Positions 29,001 to 39,625 of a stretch of 64,000 nucleotides of DNA are shown here, piece after piece; position 1 is the stretch's first letter, and the number at the start of each line of letters is the position of its first letter. The translations under genes and the position numbers were made by a program. The notes beneath the pieces were generated by a model. It did not search any database. It saw only the letters and a list, made by a program, of their open reading frames with translations, and was not told the origin of the DNA. Origin of the DNA: Thiotrichales bacterium (GTDB lineage Bacteria > Pseudomonadota > Gammaproteobacteria > Thiomicrospirales > Thiomicrospiraceae); assembly GCA_016938655.1 (NCBI GenBank), contig JAFGUG010000011.1, forward strand, positions 62,001-126,000, written 5' to 3'.

Positions 29001-29999
29001 ATGAAGCGTCGTGATTTATTGAAGTCAGCGTTGGGGATTTCAGCTGGTTTAGTTGGCATGACTGCCCTAAAGCCGTTATATGCAAGTGCAGACGATATGG
29101 CGTTTAAAGCCGAACCAATGTTTGATGTTGAGCCGACTAAAGTAACAGACCGTTGTTACTATTTTTTAGCCACAGATCCTGAGCCGTCTCCTGAAAACAA
29201 AGCATTCTTTAACAACCCAGGCTTTATTATTACCAGCGAAGGGGTCGTAGTTGTTGATACCGGTAGTTCTGTGCAGATTGGTGAGATGGTGATCCGTCAA
29301 ATTAAGAAGGTAACGGATAAGCCTATCATTACGGTTATCAATACGCACTATCATGGCGACCACTTCTTAGGAAATCACGCATTTATTGAAGAAAATCCTA
29401 AAATTGAGATTATTTCTCACCAAGCGACGATTGATAATATTAAGAACGGCGGTGGTGAATTCTGGGTTGGCTTTATGCAACGTAATTCAAACAATGCCAT
29501 TTCCGGAACCGTGATTACGCTTCCAAATAAAACGGTTGCTGGAGGCGAAACCCTAAAGTTTGGCGACACGACTTTAAAAATTCACCAGTTTGCAAAAGCA
29601 CATACTGAGTGTGATTTGATTGTTGAAGTGGTGGAAGATAAAACGGCTTTCTTAGGTGATGTTGCAATGCGTCGTGTGGCCAATATGGCGGATGGTTCAT
29701 TCCCAGGAACGATTGAAACCATGAAAAAAGCCAAAGCATTAGGCTGTAGCAACTATATTCTGGGACATGGTCCGCATGATGGGCCGGCTATTTGTGATGA
29801 TATGCAGGCATTCTGTGAAAACATCTATTTAAATGCGGTTAAGTATTATGATGAAGGTCTGTCACCGTTTGAGATGAAGCCTAAGATTATGGATGAGCCG
29901 TTTATGAAGAATGTGGCATCTAAATGGCCTGGTTACGACAGCACATTGGGCAACTTTATCTCCCTCGCGGTGATGGAAGCTGAAGCAAATATGTTCTAA
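29001..29999 (+). CDS. Tat-exported metallo-beta-lactamase-fold hydrolase (SoxH-like)
   Basis: 332 residues. The N-terminus has a twin-arginine motif (KRRDLLKSA) and hydrophobic stretch, cleaved near YASA. The metallo-beta-lactamase core carries the metal motif His116-x-His118-x-Asp120-His121 (NTHYHGDH), VVVVDTGSS and the late ligand in ILGHGPHDGP. The overall pattern resembles SoxH and related quinoprotein-associated zinc hydrolases. In a sulfur oxidiser a periplasmic role in thiol or persulfide chemistry is plausible but inferred. The start has CAGGAG upstream. Confidence 0.85.
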   Translation: MKRRDLLKSALGISAGLVGMTALKPLYASADDMAFKAEPMFDVEPTKVTDRCYYFLATDPEPSPENKAFFNNPGFIITSEGVVVVDTGSSVQIGEMVIRQIKKVTDKPIITVINTHYHGDHFLGNHAFIEENPKIEIISHQATIDNIKNGGGEFWVGFMQRNSNNAISGTVITLPNKTVAGGETLKFGDTTLKIHQFAKAHTECDLIVEVVEDKTAFLGDVAMRRVANMADGSFPGTIETMKKAKALGCSNYILGHGPHDGPAICDDMQAFCENIYLNAVKYYDEGLSPFEMKPKIMDEPFMKNVASKWPGYDSTLGNFISLAVMEAEANMF

Positions 30000-30030
30000 C
30001 CTTACTTTTCATTAAGTGATGGCCATCAAA

Positions 30031-30068
30031 AAGCCGGAGTGTTCATTGAGAACCTCCGGCTTTTTTAT
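30031..30068 (+). terminator. strong, possibly bidirectional terminator
   Basis: AAGCCGGAG (30031-30039) pairs with CTCCGGCTT (30054-30062), followed by a T run and preceded by an A run. It lies behind the metallohydrolase gene. Confidence 0.9.
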
Positions 30069-30094
30069 TGGTTGAATCCGTGTTTTATGGGGAT

Positions 30095-30126
30095 TTTAAA
30101 AGTCAGCAGGCCTGCTCACTTTTAAA
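30095..30126. repeat. 32-bp extended palindrome with CAGGCCTG core
   Basis: The best extended copy: TTTAAAAGT arms, core AGCAGGCCTGCT (30105-30116), and only one mismatched base pair (C104/C117) over 32 bp. It lies 23 bp behind the minus-strand serB stop. Confidence 0.92.
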
Positions 30127-30148
30127 GTCGAAGAAATACTGCCAAGCG

Positions 30149-30979
30149 TTAAGCAATAAAATCAAGAATGGCGTCTAAACCACGAAAGTTTAGGGCAGTA
30201 TCGGCTTGGGCTTGCACCGTTGGTTTTGCATGGTAAGCGATGCTTAAACCGGCTTCTTGCATCATCATTAAATCGTTTGCACCGTCACCAACCGCAATGG
30301 TTTGTGTGGTTAGAATTTCAAGCTCTTCGCACAGTTCAATTAAGAAATCGGCTTTGGCTTGCGCACCAATAATGCCCCCCTCAACCGTGCCATTAAGTTG
30401 GTTGTTTGTAATGGATAGTGTATTTGCACGGGTGTAATCAATCCCCAAGCGGGTTTTTAGTCGGTCGGTAAAAAAGGTAAAGCCACCTGATACCAGCGCA
30501 AACTTAATGGTTTGTTGTTTGAGGCCGTTGATCCATATTTCCGCACCAGGGTTTAATTGCAAGCGTTCGTCATACACGGTTTGCAAGGCCGAGGTTTCTA
30601 AACCGTCTAACAGGGCAACACGTTGCTTTAAAGAGGCTTCAAAGTTTAATTCGCCACGCATGGCGGCTTCAGTTATTTCAGAGACTTGTGGCTTAACATT
30701 GATGTAATCCGCTATTTCATCAATGCACTCAATACTAATTAAGGTTGAATCCATGTCGCTGATGACCAGTTTGACAGATTTAGGGTCAAAGTTTTCTGGC
30801 ATGACGTTAATGTCGATTTGTAAGGTTTGCGACAGCTCTGAAAGTTCTGGTCGTGACGGAAGCTCTTTAACCTCAGCTCTAAAATGATTGGCCACCTTGG
30901 TCAGTTTTCCAAATTTACGTTCAAGCTGTTTACTCTGCTCAAAATTCAAGGTATTGGTGTGAATGATGATGGTTGGCAT
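30149..30979 (-). CDS. serB: phosphoserine phosphatase
   Basis: 276 residues from the ATG at 30979, which has AGGAA seven bases upstream; an in-frame TTG at 31006 overlaps the previous gene and is less likely. The HAD motifs are Asp75-x-Asp77 (SDMDSTLISIE), ALVSGGFTFF and VGDGANDLMMM. An N-terminal regulatory region of about 65 residues precedes the catalytic domain. It makes serine from phosphoserine. It follows the RDD gene by 13 bp. Confidence 0.93.
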   Translation of the reverse strand: MPTIIIHTNTLNFEQSKQLERKFGKLTKVANHFRAEVKELPSRPELSELSQTLQIDINVMPENFDPKSVKLVISDMDSTLISIECIDEIADYINVKPQVSEITEAAMRGELNFEASLKQRVALLDGLETSALQTVYDERLQLNPGAEIWINGLKQQTIKFALVSGGFTFFTDRLKTRLGIDYTRANTLSITNNQLNGTVEGGIIGAQAKADFLIELCEELEILTTQTIAVGDGANDLMMMQEAGLSIAYHAKPTVQAQADTALNFRGLDAILDFIA

Positions 30980-30992
30980 AAAAGGTTCCTGT

Positions 30993-31394
30993 TTAATCTT
31001 CGTCAATGGGCGCTATTTTAGTCTTTGCAAAAATATCCTGCAAAGATTGTTTTTGTGGGGTTACAAACAGGCCAATCCAGCCAATTAGGCATAATGGCAC
31101 AACCAGTAAAAAACGCATGTTGGCGTTGTAACGGGTCATTAAGTAGCCGTCTTCTCTGACCAATTTGAGTTTCCAGGTTCGTAAGCCCGGTGTTTGTCCC
31201 GAATTAATCCAGAAGTAACTGAGGTAGAGGTAGGTCAGGGTAATCAGGTAAATTTGAAATGCGAGCGTTGCAACTGGGCTGTCTTGCATCGCTTCGCCTT
31301 GCCAAAGTACAAACGGAATCGAGCCTACAAACCAAATGGCACACAGTAATAACAGGTCATAAAATAGGGCGAAAATAATTTTAAATCGGATCAT
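30993..31394 (-). CDS. RDD-family membrane protein
   Basis: 133 residues with three hydrophobic helices and RDD-family features: FYDLLLLCAIWFVGSIP near the start, an INSGQTPGLRTWKLKLVREDG segment (read as TPGxRxWKLKLV), and a final helix. RDD proteins are small membrane proteins of generally unknown role, sometimes ion transporters. It probably forms an operon with serB. Confidence 0.85.
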   Translation of the reverse strand: MIRFKIIFALFYDLLLLCAIWFVGSIPFVLWQGEAMQDSPVATLAFQIYLITLTYLYLSYFWINSGQTPGLRTWKLKLVREDGYLMTRYNANMRFLLVVPLCLIGWIGLFVTPQKQSLQDIFAKTKIAPIDED

Positions 31395-31533
31395 GGTTGA
31401 CTGTCATTTATAATAGAAAACAGTATTGTACACGTTTCGCTTATCACCTTGAAATGAACCTCTGTAATCGAGAGAATTTTGCAAGTTAGTTAAAATAATA
31501 AGCGTTATTTTTAAATTGAAAAAAGAGATTAAG

Positions 31534-32196
31534 ATGAATTTATCGGCAGATGGATTAGATTTACCTTGGTTAGTGGGGGGCTTGTTAATTTGGGCAGGCC
31601 TGCTCATTTGGGCATTTAAAACCGCACCTTGGTATAAGGTAACGGATGACCGATCGGCACAAAATGTGTTGTTGGCCGCAACCTTGATTGTGCTATTGAT
31701 TTGGCAATTTGGTGCCAGTTTGGGTATGGGCATTACCTTTCATTTTTTATTGATGACAACCATGACGTTAATGTTTGGGCCGCAATTTGCCTTGATTGGT
31801 ATGTCCTTGGCTTTGCTTGGCGTTACCTTTGAATCTAATTTAGGGTATATGGCATTAGGTGTGAACGCGGTACTGATGGGGGTGATTCCTATCTTTATTA
31901 CTTGGTGGATGGCGCGTTGGGCGTTTTACAAGTTGGATCGCAATATATTTGTGTTTGTATTTTTTAATGCGTTTTTATCCGCGGCGATTGGTGTGGTGGT
32001 GAGTTTGAGTTTGGCGGCGACGGTTTTATATGTAACCGAAGTACAGTCAGCGGAAACGCTTAAGCAAACTTTTTTACCTTTTGTGCCATTAATGGCCACA
32101 CCCGAAGGATTTCTAAATGGTATGTTGATGACGGTCTTTATTTTGTTTAAGCCGCATTGGGTGAGTTCGTTTAATGACAAAGAGTACTTTAAGTAA
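31534..32196 (+). CDS. polytopic membrane protein, CbiM/ECF-permease-like
   Basis: 220 residues, about six membrane helices. The segment ITFHFLLMTTMTLMFGPQFALIGMSLAL (positions about 70-97; HFLL...FGPQFA) resembles the CbiM/energy-coupling-factor permease core, including the metal-binding-type histidine, but no ATPase or T component is nearby. The ATG at 31534 is taken over an upstream in-frame TTG at 31516. A palindrome copy encodes WAGLLIW in the first helix. The function is not established. Confidence 0.6.
   Translation: MNLSADGLDLPWLVGGLLIWAGLLIWAFKTAPWYKVTDDRSAQNVLLAATLIVLLIWQFGASLGMGITFHFLLMTTMTLMFGPQFALIGMSLALLGVTFESNLGYMALGVNAVLMGVIPIFITWWMARWAFYKLDRNIFVFVFFNAFLSAAIGVVVSLSLAATVLYVTEVQSAETLKQTFLPFVPLMATPEGFLNGMLMTVFILFKPHWVSSFNDKEYFK
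31595..31602. repeat. CAGGCCTG palindrome inside the membrane protein gene
   Basis: Read in the G-L frame (W-A-G-L-L-I-W) in the first membrane helix. Confidence 0.85.
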
Positions 32197-32249
32197 CACT
32201 GGTAAGTTATTGTGTCAGACTCGATGTTTTAAGGGACAAAAGTTCAGAG

Positions 32250-32277
32250 CAAAAAAAAACCGGCCATTGGCCGGTTT
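32250..32277 (-). terminator. rho-independent terminator of the small lipoprotein gene
   Basis: AAACCGGCC (32257-32265) and GGCCGGTTT (32269-32277) with an ATT loop; on the minus strand it is followed by a run of about nine T. Confidence 0.9.
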
Positions 32278-32300
32278 ATAAATTATAAGTCAGGTTGAGA

Positions 32301-32633
32301 TTATTTCTCCCAACCAGCCTTATAACCTTTATGCGCTTCAATTTGTGCAACTTGAGCATGTGCAGTTTTTTGAGCTTCTTTGGCCCATTTAATGGCGCCA
32401 TGTTCATCACCTGCCTTTTTTGCTTCTTCAGCTAGCGCTAGGTAATGGTCAACGTAGCTTAGTTTCATCGCTTTTTGTTGCCAAACGTTTTTCATCTCAA
32501 CAGATTTTGCTTGAGCAGCGGCAGTATCTGCAACGATTGCTTCGTAGCTGTTAGGTGATTGAGTCGCCATTGATGAACAGGCAGTTAGATTTAAGGCAAC
32601 AGCAACAGCAGCACCGATTAAAAGTTTTTTCAT
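32301..32633 (-). CDS. small lipoprotein resembling SoxXA-binding protein
   Basis: 110 residues with a lipobox (LNLTAC, lipidated Cys19). The mature part is one charged helical hairpin: AKSVEMKNVWQQKAMKL, then LALAEEAKKAGDEHGAIKWAKEAQKTAHAQ in two pieces. This resembles the short SoxXA-binding (SoxK-type) proteins of sulfur oxidisers, which share the lipobox, a conserved Trp in the first helix and an A-x-x-GD-x-x-x-A-x-x-xA repeat. No other sox gene is nearby. I rate the assignment as tentative; a generic small lipoprotein is the alternative. Confidence 0.5.
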   Translation of the reverse strand: MKKLLIGAAVAVALNLTACSSMATQSPNSYEAIVADTAAAQAKSVEMKNVWQQKAMKLSYVDHYLALAEEAKKAGDEHGAIKWAKEAQKTAHAQVAQIEAHKGYKAGWEK

Positions 32634-34420
<1,787 letters not shown>

Positions 34421-34469
34421 TTTGCGACTCAGTGGCGGTTGCAATGTGCAACCTCTACATTATTAACCT

Positions 34470-34500
34470 AAGGCTTTTGTAGAACATCTACAAAGGCCTT
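34470..34500 (+). terminator. hairpin between guaB and guaA
   Basis: AAGGCTTTTGTAGA pairs with TCTACAAAGGCCTT around an ACA loop (one G-C mismatch bulge). The tract after it (CTGTCTTTAAG) is a weak T run, so it may only partly terminate and so set the guaB:guaA ratio. Confidence 0.6.
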
Positions 34501-34557
34501 CTGTCTTTAAGTATTTCGTAAAGACCCTTTATTCAAACACAACGATTTGGAAAAATT

Positions 34558-36138
34558 ATGACACAAGCAAACATTCATGAGCATCGTATTCTTATCCTCG
34601 ATTTTGGTTCGCAATATACCCAGCTGATTGCCCGCCGTATTCGAGAAATTGGTATCTACTGTGAAGTCGAGCCTTGGGATATTGATGCCAAAGATGTCGA
34701 AGCATTTGGTGCACGCGGAATTATCCTATCGGGCGGCCCTGAAACGGTGATTGGTGATGATGCGCCGGTTGCGCCAGAGATTGTGTTTAATTTAGGTGTG
34801 CCAGTTTTAGGGATTTGTTACGGCATGCAAACCATGGCGCAGCAGTTGGGCGGAAAAGTGATTAACGCCAATGAGCATGAGTACGGTTATGCTCAAGTTC
34901 GTGCGCACGGCCATACTCAGTTTTTAGTGGATATTGAAGACGAAGTCACGCCAGAAGGTTTTGGTATGCTGGATGTATGGATGTCGCACGGTGACCGTGT
35001 TGATGCCATGCCTGAAGGCTTTAAATTGATGGCCAGCACGCCAAGTTGTCCCATTGCTGGCATGGCCAATGAAGAGAAACACTTCTACGGTATCCAGTTC
35101 CATCCTGAAGTGACGCACACCAAGCAAGGGTTGCGTATGATTGAGCGTTTTGCAGTGGATTTATGTGGCTGTGAAAAGTTGTGGACAACCGCCAACATTA
35201 TTGAAGACAGCATTGCGCGTGTTCGAGAGCAAGTGGGGACAGACCAGGTGATGCTTGGGCTTTCAGGTGGTGTTGATTCATCGGTTGTGGCGGCGCTACT
35301 GCATAAAGCGATTGGTGATCAACTGACCTGTGTCTTTGTTGACCATGGTTTGTTGCGTTACAAAGAGGGTGATCAAGTCATGGCCATGTTTGCTGAGAAC
35401 ATGGGCATTAAAGTCATCCGTGCCGATGTTGAAGATCGATTTATGGAGGCGTTAGCTGGAAAAACCGATCCTGAGAAGAAGCGTAAAATTATTGGCCGTG
35501 AATTTATTGAAGTCTTTGATGCAGAATCAACCAAGTTAAAAGGTGTGAACTGGTTAGCGCAAGGAACGATTTACCCAGATGTCATTGAGTCAGCAGGTTC
35601 AAAAACCGGTAAAGCCAAGGTAATTAAATCCCACCATAATGTTGGAGGCCTGCCAGAAGACATGGAAATGTCTTTAATTGAGCCTTTACGAGAGTTGTTT
35701 AAAGATGAAGTTCGTAAGTTGGGTGTGGCACTAGGCTTGCCGTATAACATGGTTTACCGTCACCCTTTCCCTGGACCTGGTCTAGGGGTGCGTATTTTAG
35801 GGGAAGTGAAAAAAGAGTATGCGGATATTCTTCGTTTGGCGGATAACATCTACATTGAAGAGCTGGTTAAGTGGGATTTGTATGACAAAACCTCTCAAGC
35901 CTTTACGGTATTCTTGCCGGTTAAATCCGTTGGCGTTGTAGGTGATGCTCGTCGTTACGACTATGTGGTGGCATTGCGTGCCGTTGAAACCATCGACTTT
36001 ATGACGGCGCGTTGGGCACACTTGCCATATGATTTCTTAGAACATGTATCCGGCAGAATTATTAACGAGATTCCACGCATCACGCGTGTGGTTTACGATA
36101 TTTCAAGTAAACCACCTGCGACGATCGAGTGGGAATAA
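34558..36138 (+). CDS. guaA: GMP synthase (glutamine-hydrolysing)
   Basis: 526 residues. The class I glutamine amidotransferase domain shows [15 protein letters not shown] with the catalytic cysteine and the FHPEVTHT histidine-glutamate. The PP-loop ATP pyrophosphatase site is [16 protein letters not shown]. The C-terminal dimerisation domain ends PPATIEWE, as usual. It converts XMP to GMP. Confidence 0.97.
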   Translation: MTQANIHEHRILILDFGSQYTQLIARRIREIGIYCEVEPWDIDAKDVEAFGARGIILSGGPETVIGDDAPVAPEIVFNLGVPVLGICYGMQTMAQQLGGKVINANEHEYGYAQVRAHGHTQFLVDIEDEVTPEGFGMLDVWMSHGDRVDAMPEGFKLMASTPSCPIAGMANEEKHFYGIQFHPEVTHTKQGLRMIERFAVDLCGCEKLWTTANIIEDSIARVREQVGTDQVMLGLSGGVDSSVVAALLHKAIGDQLTCVFVDHGLLRYKEGDQVMAMFAENMGIKVIRADVEDRFMEALAGKTDPEKKRKIIGREFIEVFDAESTKLKGVNWLAQGTIYPDVIESAGSKTGKAKVIKSHHNVGGLPEDMEMSLIEPLRELFKDEVRKLGVALGLPYNMVYRHPFPGPGLGVRILGEVKKEYADILRLADNIYIEELVKWDLYDKTSQAFTVFLPVKSVGVVGDARRYDYVVALRAVETIDFMTARWAHLPYDFLEHVSGRIINEIPRITRVVYDISSKPPATIEWE

Positions 36139-36164
36139 CAATCAATTGATGATGTGACAACGAT

Positions 36165-36192
36165 AAAGGCTTTCGAAAGAAAGCCTTTTTTG
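36165..36192 (+). terminator. rho-independent terminator of guaA
   Basis: AAAGGCTTTC and GAAAGCCTTT arms with a GAAA loop and T run, 26 bp behind the stop. Confidence 0.9.
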
Positions 36193-36264
36193 TTTAATTT
36201 AAAAACATTAAATTTAATAATAACATTGGGTTAATCGGTTTAATCCAGTGGGTTGAGAACGAGA

Positions 36265-36819
36265 ATGATGACAGAGTCGGTATTTTGTCCTGAAGACTTG
36301 AGCCAAGACGAGCAAGACCTTTTTTGGATGCAACGTGCCTATCAACTTGCACAACAATCTGAATTGCAAGGCGAAGTTCCGGTTGGTGCGGTGATTGTTA
36401 AAGGAGATGAATTGATTGCAGAAGGGTGGAATCGACCGATTCAAAATCATGATCCCACCGCACATGCCGAAATTATGGCGTTGCAAGCGGCAGGAAAACG
36501 GCTAGAAAACTATCGTTTAATTGACACCACCTTATATGTCACCCTTGAGCCATGTCCAATGTGCGCAGCCGCCATGGTACATGCTCGGGTCGCCAGAGTG
36601 GTGTATGCGGCAGACGATTTGAAGACCGGAGCGGCAACATCTGCCTTTCAATTACTAAATAGTCCACAATTAAATCATCAGGTTAATATTGTGGCCGGTG
36701 TGATGGCGTCAGAATGCAGTCAATTACTCAGTGATTTTTTTAAAATGCGCCGTGATTCAAAAAAAAGAGAAAAAATTTTACGTCAAAAAAATCCTCAAAA
36801 AAATGTGGGTGATGCTTGA
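36265..36819 (+). CDS. tadA: tRNA adenosine(34) deaminase
   Basis: 184 residues from the ATG at 36265 (the next codon is also ATG; an upstream TTG at 36253 is less likely). The cytidine-deaminase-fold zinc site is His67-Ala-Glu69 and Cys97-Pro-Met-Cys100. TadA converts A34 to inosine in tRNA-Arg(ACG); that tRNA is encoded at 62337 in this window. The C-terminal basic tail (KMRRDSKKREKILRQK) fits tRNA binding. Confidence 0.95.
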   Translation: MMTESVFCPEDLSQDEQDLFWMQRAYQLAQQSELQGEVPVGAVIVKGDELIAEGWNRPIQNHDPTAHAEIMALQAAGKRLENYRLIDTTLYVTLEPCPMCAAAMVHARVARVVYAADDLKTGAATSAFQLLNSPQLNHQVNIVAGVMASECSQLLSDFFKMRRDSKKREKILRQKNPQKNVGDA

Positions 36820-36921
36820 TGGTAATTTAAAACAGTGCGAGTATAGCTAGACTCTCTTTACCAATAAAAGCAATTTAGTAAATATCTGTTTAATGATTAA
36901 AAATAGAGGTTCATCAGCTAT

Positions 36922-37497
36922 ATGCAAATAAGTGTTGACCCGGCTGAAGGCATTACAACGATTAAAATTTTACCGGGTGAGTTCTATGTAACTCAGCTGA
37001 ATGAGCGGATTGAGACGGTTTTAGGGTCTTGTATCTCGGCATGTGTTCGCGACCCTATTGCGGGTATTGGTGGCATGAACCACTTTATGTTACCGGTTAA
37101 TAAAAGCTCTGCAAACGGGAGCGAATTATCCGATGCCAATCGTTATGGAAACTTTGCAATGGAGAACTTAGTCAATGCATTGCTGTCAAAAGGGGCTAAA
37201 AGAGAGCGTCTAGAATTTAAGCTTTTTGGCGGCGGCAGGATAATGAGTTCGATGACTAACGTAGGTTGGTACAATATTGGCTTTGCGTTTGACTATGTAT
37301 ATACCGAAGGATTCAAAATAGTCTCGCAAGACATTGGTGATGTCTATCCGAGAAAAGTTTTGTACTACCCCCTTACCGGTCGTGTTCGTGTCAGACGTTT
37401 GAATGCTATGCACAATCAATCGTTGGCAGATCAAGAAAACAGTTACATCACTAATATTGAATCTAAGCCTGTAGAAGGCGATGTAGAATTGTTCTGA
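36922..37497 (+). CDS. cheD: chemoreceptor glutamine deamidase CheD
   Basis: 191 residues. CheD motifs: LGSCISACVRDP with the catalytic Cys37, GGMNHFMLP with His54, and KLFGGGRIM. It deamidates receptor glutamines and adjusts receptor signalling. It is followed by cheA after ten bases. The last residues, GDVELF, resemble the tail EIELF of the CheZ-like protein two genes on, suggesting a shared docking peptide. Confidence 0.93.
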   Translation: MQISVDPAEGITTIKILPGEFYVTQLNERIETVLGSCISACVRDPIAGIGGMNHFMLPVNKSSANGSELSDANRYGNFAMENLVNALLSKGAKRERLEFKLFGGGRIMSSMTNVGWYNIGFAFDYVYTEGFKIVSQDIGDVYPRKVLYYPLTGRVRVRRLNAMHNQSLADQENSYITNIESKPVEGDVELF

Positions 37498-37507
37498 GGA
37501 AATTGCT

Positions 37508-39598
37508 ATGGATATGATGGAAACCTTTCGCCAAACCTACCTTGAAGAGAGCTTTGAGGGATTGGACTTAATGGAGACAGGCCTGCTGGAATTGCCTCCA
37601 GGAACGCCGGATAATGAAAAAATTAATGAAATCTTTCGAGCCGCACACTCTATTAAAGGCGGCAGTGGCACCTTTGGTTTTATTGAAATAGCCGGTTTTA
37701 CCCATGTTCTGGAAACCCTTCTGGATGAGATGCGCGATAATCGTCGCGATGTGACTCAGCCTGCGATTGATACCATGTTAGCCGCGGTGGATATTCTTCG
37801 AGATATGCTCACCAAATTAAAAGACCATGAACCGATTGACGAGGCGCGTGCCGCAGAAGTGCAGGCAGATTTAGAGGCCATTTTAGGCATGGAAAGCGGC
37901 ACTGAGGGTGGCACTGTTGAAGACGTTGCAGAAGTCAGCACGGCAGGTGGTGAGTGGAGCATTCAACTGGTTCCAGAAAAAGAACTCATGCAGACCGGTA
38001 ATGAACCGATTCGTATCTTTAGGGAGCTTGAAACCTTAGGTGACCTTAAGGTAGAAGCGGATTGGAGTAATTTGCCAGAAGCCTCAGCCTTTCAGCCAGA
38101 AGATTTGTACATTAAATGGAATCTGACTCTATCAGGTGAGGGTGTCAATCAAGACGACATTAGTGAAGTGTTTGAATGGATTGATGGTGATGGTGCCACC
38201 ATTACCATCACACCGCCAAGTCAAACCGAAGAGGTTGCCACTGTATCAGAGGCCGCTCCGGTGGTTGAAGATGAGATTGCAGCGGTTATTAAACCCGTTG
38301 CGGTTGCCCCTAAACCAGCGGCGAAGCCGGTGGATAAAAAAGTTGAAGAGAAAAAGGTCGAAGCTAAGTCACAACAAAAACCAGAAGGTTCGATTCGAGT
38401 TGACTTAAGCAAGATTGACCAGATGGTTAACTTGGTTGGTGAACTGGTTATTACGCAGTCCATGTTGAGTCAGTTTGGTGAACAGGCTGATCAATCTCAA
38501 GGTGTGGTTGACGATGATTGGGTGGATAAACTTAAAGAGGGGTTAACCCATCTAGAACGACATACCCGAGAATTGCAAGAATCGGTGATGAATATTCGTA
38601 TGTTGCCGGTGAGCTTTGCCTTTAACCGTATGCCACGAATTGTGCATGACGTGAGCCAGAAACTGGGCAAACAAATTGATTTAGTTATGGAAGGCGAAGG
38701 AACCGAGCTGGATAAAACCATGCTTGAGCAGTTAACCGATCCATTAGTGCATATTGTGCGTAATTCAATTGACCATGGTATTGAAATGCCAGATGTGCGC
38801 GCTGCTGCGGGTAAGCCTGAAAAAGGCACCGTTAAAATGGCTGCGTTTCATGAAGGTGGTAATATTCTTATTCAAATTACCGATGATGGCGCCGGCATTA
38901 ATCATGAACGTATTGAGCAAAAAGCCATTGAAAAAGGCGTGATTGAAGAAGGTCATGGCCTGTCCGAGCAAGAAGTGGTGGATTTGATTTTCCACGCCGG
39001 TTTCTCAACCGCTGAAGTCGTCAGTGATATTTCCGGTCGTGGAGTCGGAATGGACGTGGTGCGACGAAATATCAACGGACTGGGTGGCTCGGTGGAAGTG
39101 AAAACCAAAGTCGGAGAAGGCAGTGTTTTTACGATTCGCTTACCGTTAACCTTAGCCATTTTGGATGGACAATTATGCAAAGTGGGCAGCGAAACCTACG
39201 TGTTCCCACTGGTCTCAATTATTGAGTCAATTCAAGTGGATAAATCGCTTGTCAAAGGCATCGCTGGGCAAGCGGAACTTTACAAGTTACGTGACTCTTA
39301 TATCCCTGTTATTCGTCTGCATAAAAAATTGGGTATTCACGATGCTTGTGATGACTTAGCCGATGGGTTGCTTGTTGTCGTTGAAGACGGCGGAAAACGA
39401 GCAGGCCTGTTCGTTGACGATTTATTAGGTCAGCAACAAGTGGTTATTAAGAGTTTAGAGAGTAATTTCATGAAAATTGATGGAATTGCTGGCGCAACTA
39501 TATTGGGTGATGGTACAGTCTCTTTAATTTTAGATGTCAAAGAAGCGGTTAAGGGGCACAAAAACGGCTTAACCGCGGTACAGACAAGTGTTGCTTAA
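37508..39598 (+). CDS. cheA: chemotaxis histidine kinase CheA
   Basis: 696 residues. Order: HPt domain with phospho-acceptor His47 (AAHSIKGGSGTFGF), a second alpha/beta region at about 140-240, a Lys/Pro/Ala-rich linker (about 250-295), dimerisation helices (SIRVDLSKIDQMVNLVGELV), the ATPase domain with N box HIVRNSIDHGIE, G1 TDDGAGIN and G2 GRGVGMDVVRRNI, and a C-terminal CheW-like domain. It phosphorylates CheY-type regulators in response to receptors. Two palindrome copies lie inside it, at 37578 and 39402. Ribosome binding site GAGGAAA upstream of the ATG at 37508. Confidence 0.96.
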   Translation: MDMMETFRQTYLEESFEGLDLMETGLLELPPGTPDNEKINEIFRAAHSIKGGSGTFGFIEIAGFTHVLETLLDEMRDNRRDVTQPAIDTMLAAVDILRDMLTKLKDHEPIDEARAAEVQADLEAILGMESGTEGGTVEDVAEVSTAGGEWSIQLVPEKELMQTGNEPIRIFRELETLGDLKVEADWSNLPEASAFQPEDLYIKWNLTLSGEGVNQDDISEVFEWIDGDGATITITPPSQTEEVATVSEAAPVVEDEIAAVIKPVAVAPKPAAKPVDKKVEEKKVEAKSQQKPEGSIRVDLSKIDQMVNLVGELVITQSMLSQFGEQADQSQGVVDDDWVDKLKEGLTHLERHTRELQESVMNIRMLPVSFAFNRMPRIVHDVSQKLGKQIDLVMEGEGTELDKTMLEQLTDPLVHIVRNSIDHGIEMPDVRAAAGKPEKGTVKMAAFHEGGNILIQITDDGAGINHERIEQKAIEKGVIEEGHGLSEQEVVDLIFHAGFSTAEVVSDISGRGVGMDVVRRNINGLGGSVEVKTKVGEGSVFTIRLPLTLAILDGQLCKVGSETYVFPLVSIIESIQVDKSLVKGIAGQAELYKLRDSYIPVIRLHKKLGIHDACDDLADGLLVVVEDGGKRAGLFVDDLLGQQQVVIKSLESNFMKIDGIAGATILGDGTVSLILDVKEAVKGHKNGLTAVQTSVA
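37578..37585. repeat. CAGGCCTG palindrome inside cheA (5' end)
   Basis: Read in the G-L frame of ETGLLELP in the HPt domain. Confidence 0.85.
39402..39409. repeat. CAGGCCTG palindrome inside cheA (3' end)
   Basis: Read in the G-L frame of KRAGLFVDD in the CheW-like domain, a conserved segment. Confidence 0.85.
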
Positions 39599-39625
39599 AT
39601 AAAAAGATCCAAGAAAGGAGTCGGA

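Noticed and set aside
31404-31733. 109-residue minus-strand ORF antisense to the CbiM-like gene
   Set aside because: It overlaps the clearly hydrophobic, well-started plus-strand gene, has low-complexity composition and no ribosome binding site of its own.
35645-35655. Near-copies of the palindrome (GAGGCCTGCC in guaA, CAGGCCTT in lipA, CAGGCCTA in exbB)
   Set aside because: One-base mismatches inside conserved codons; not counted among the 27 exact copies.
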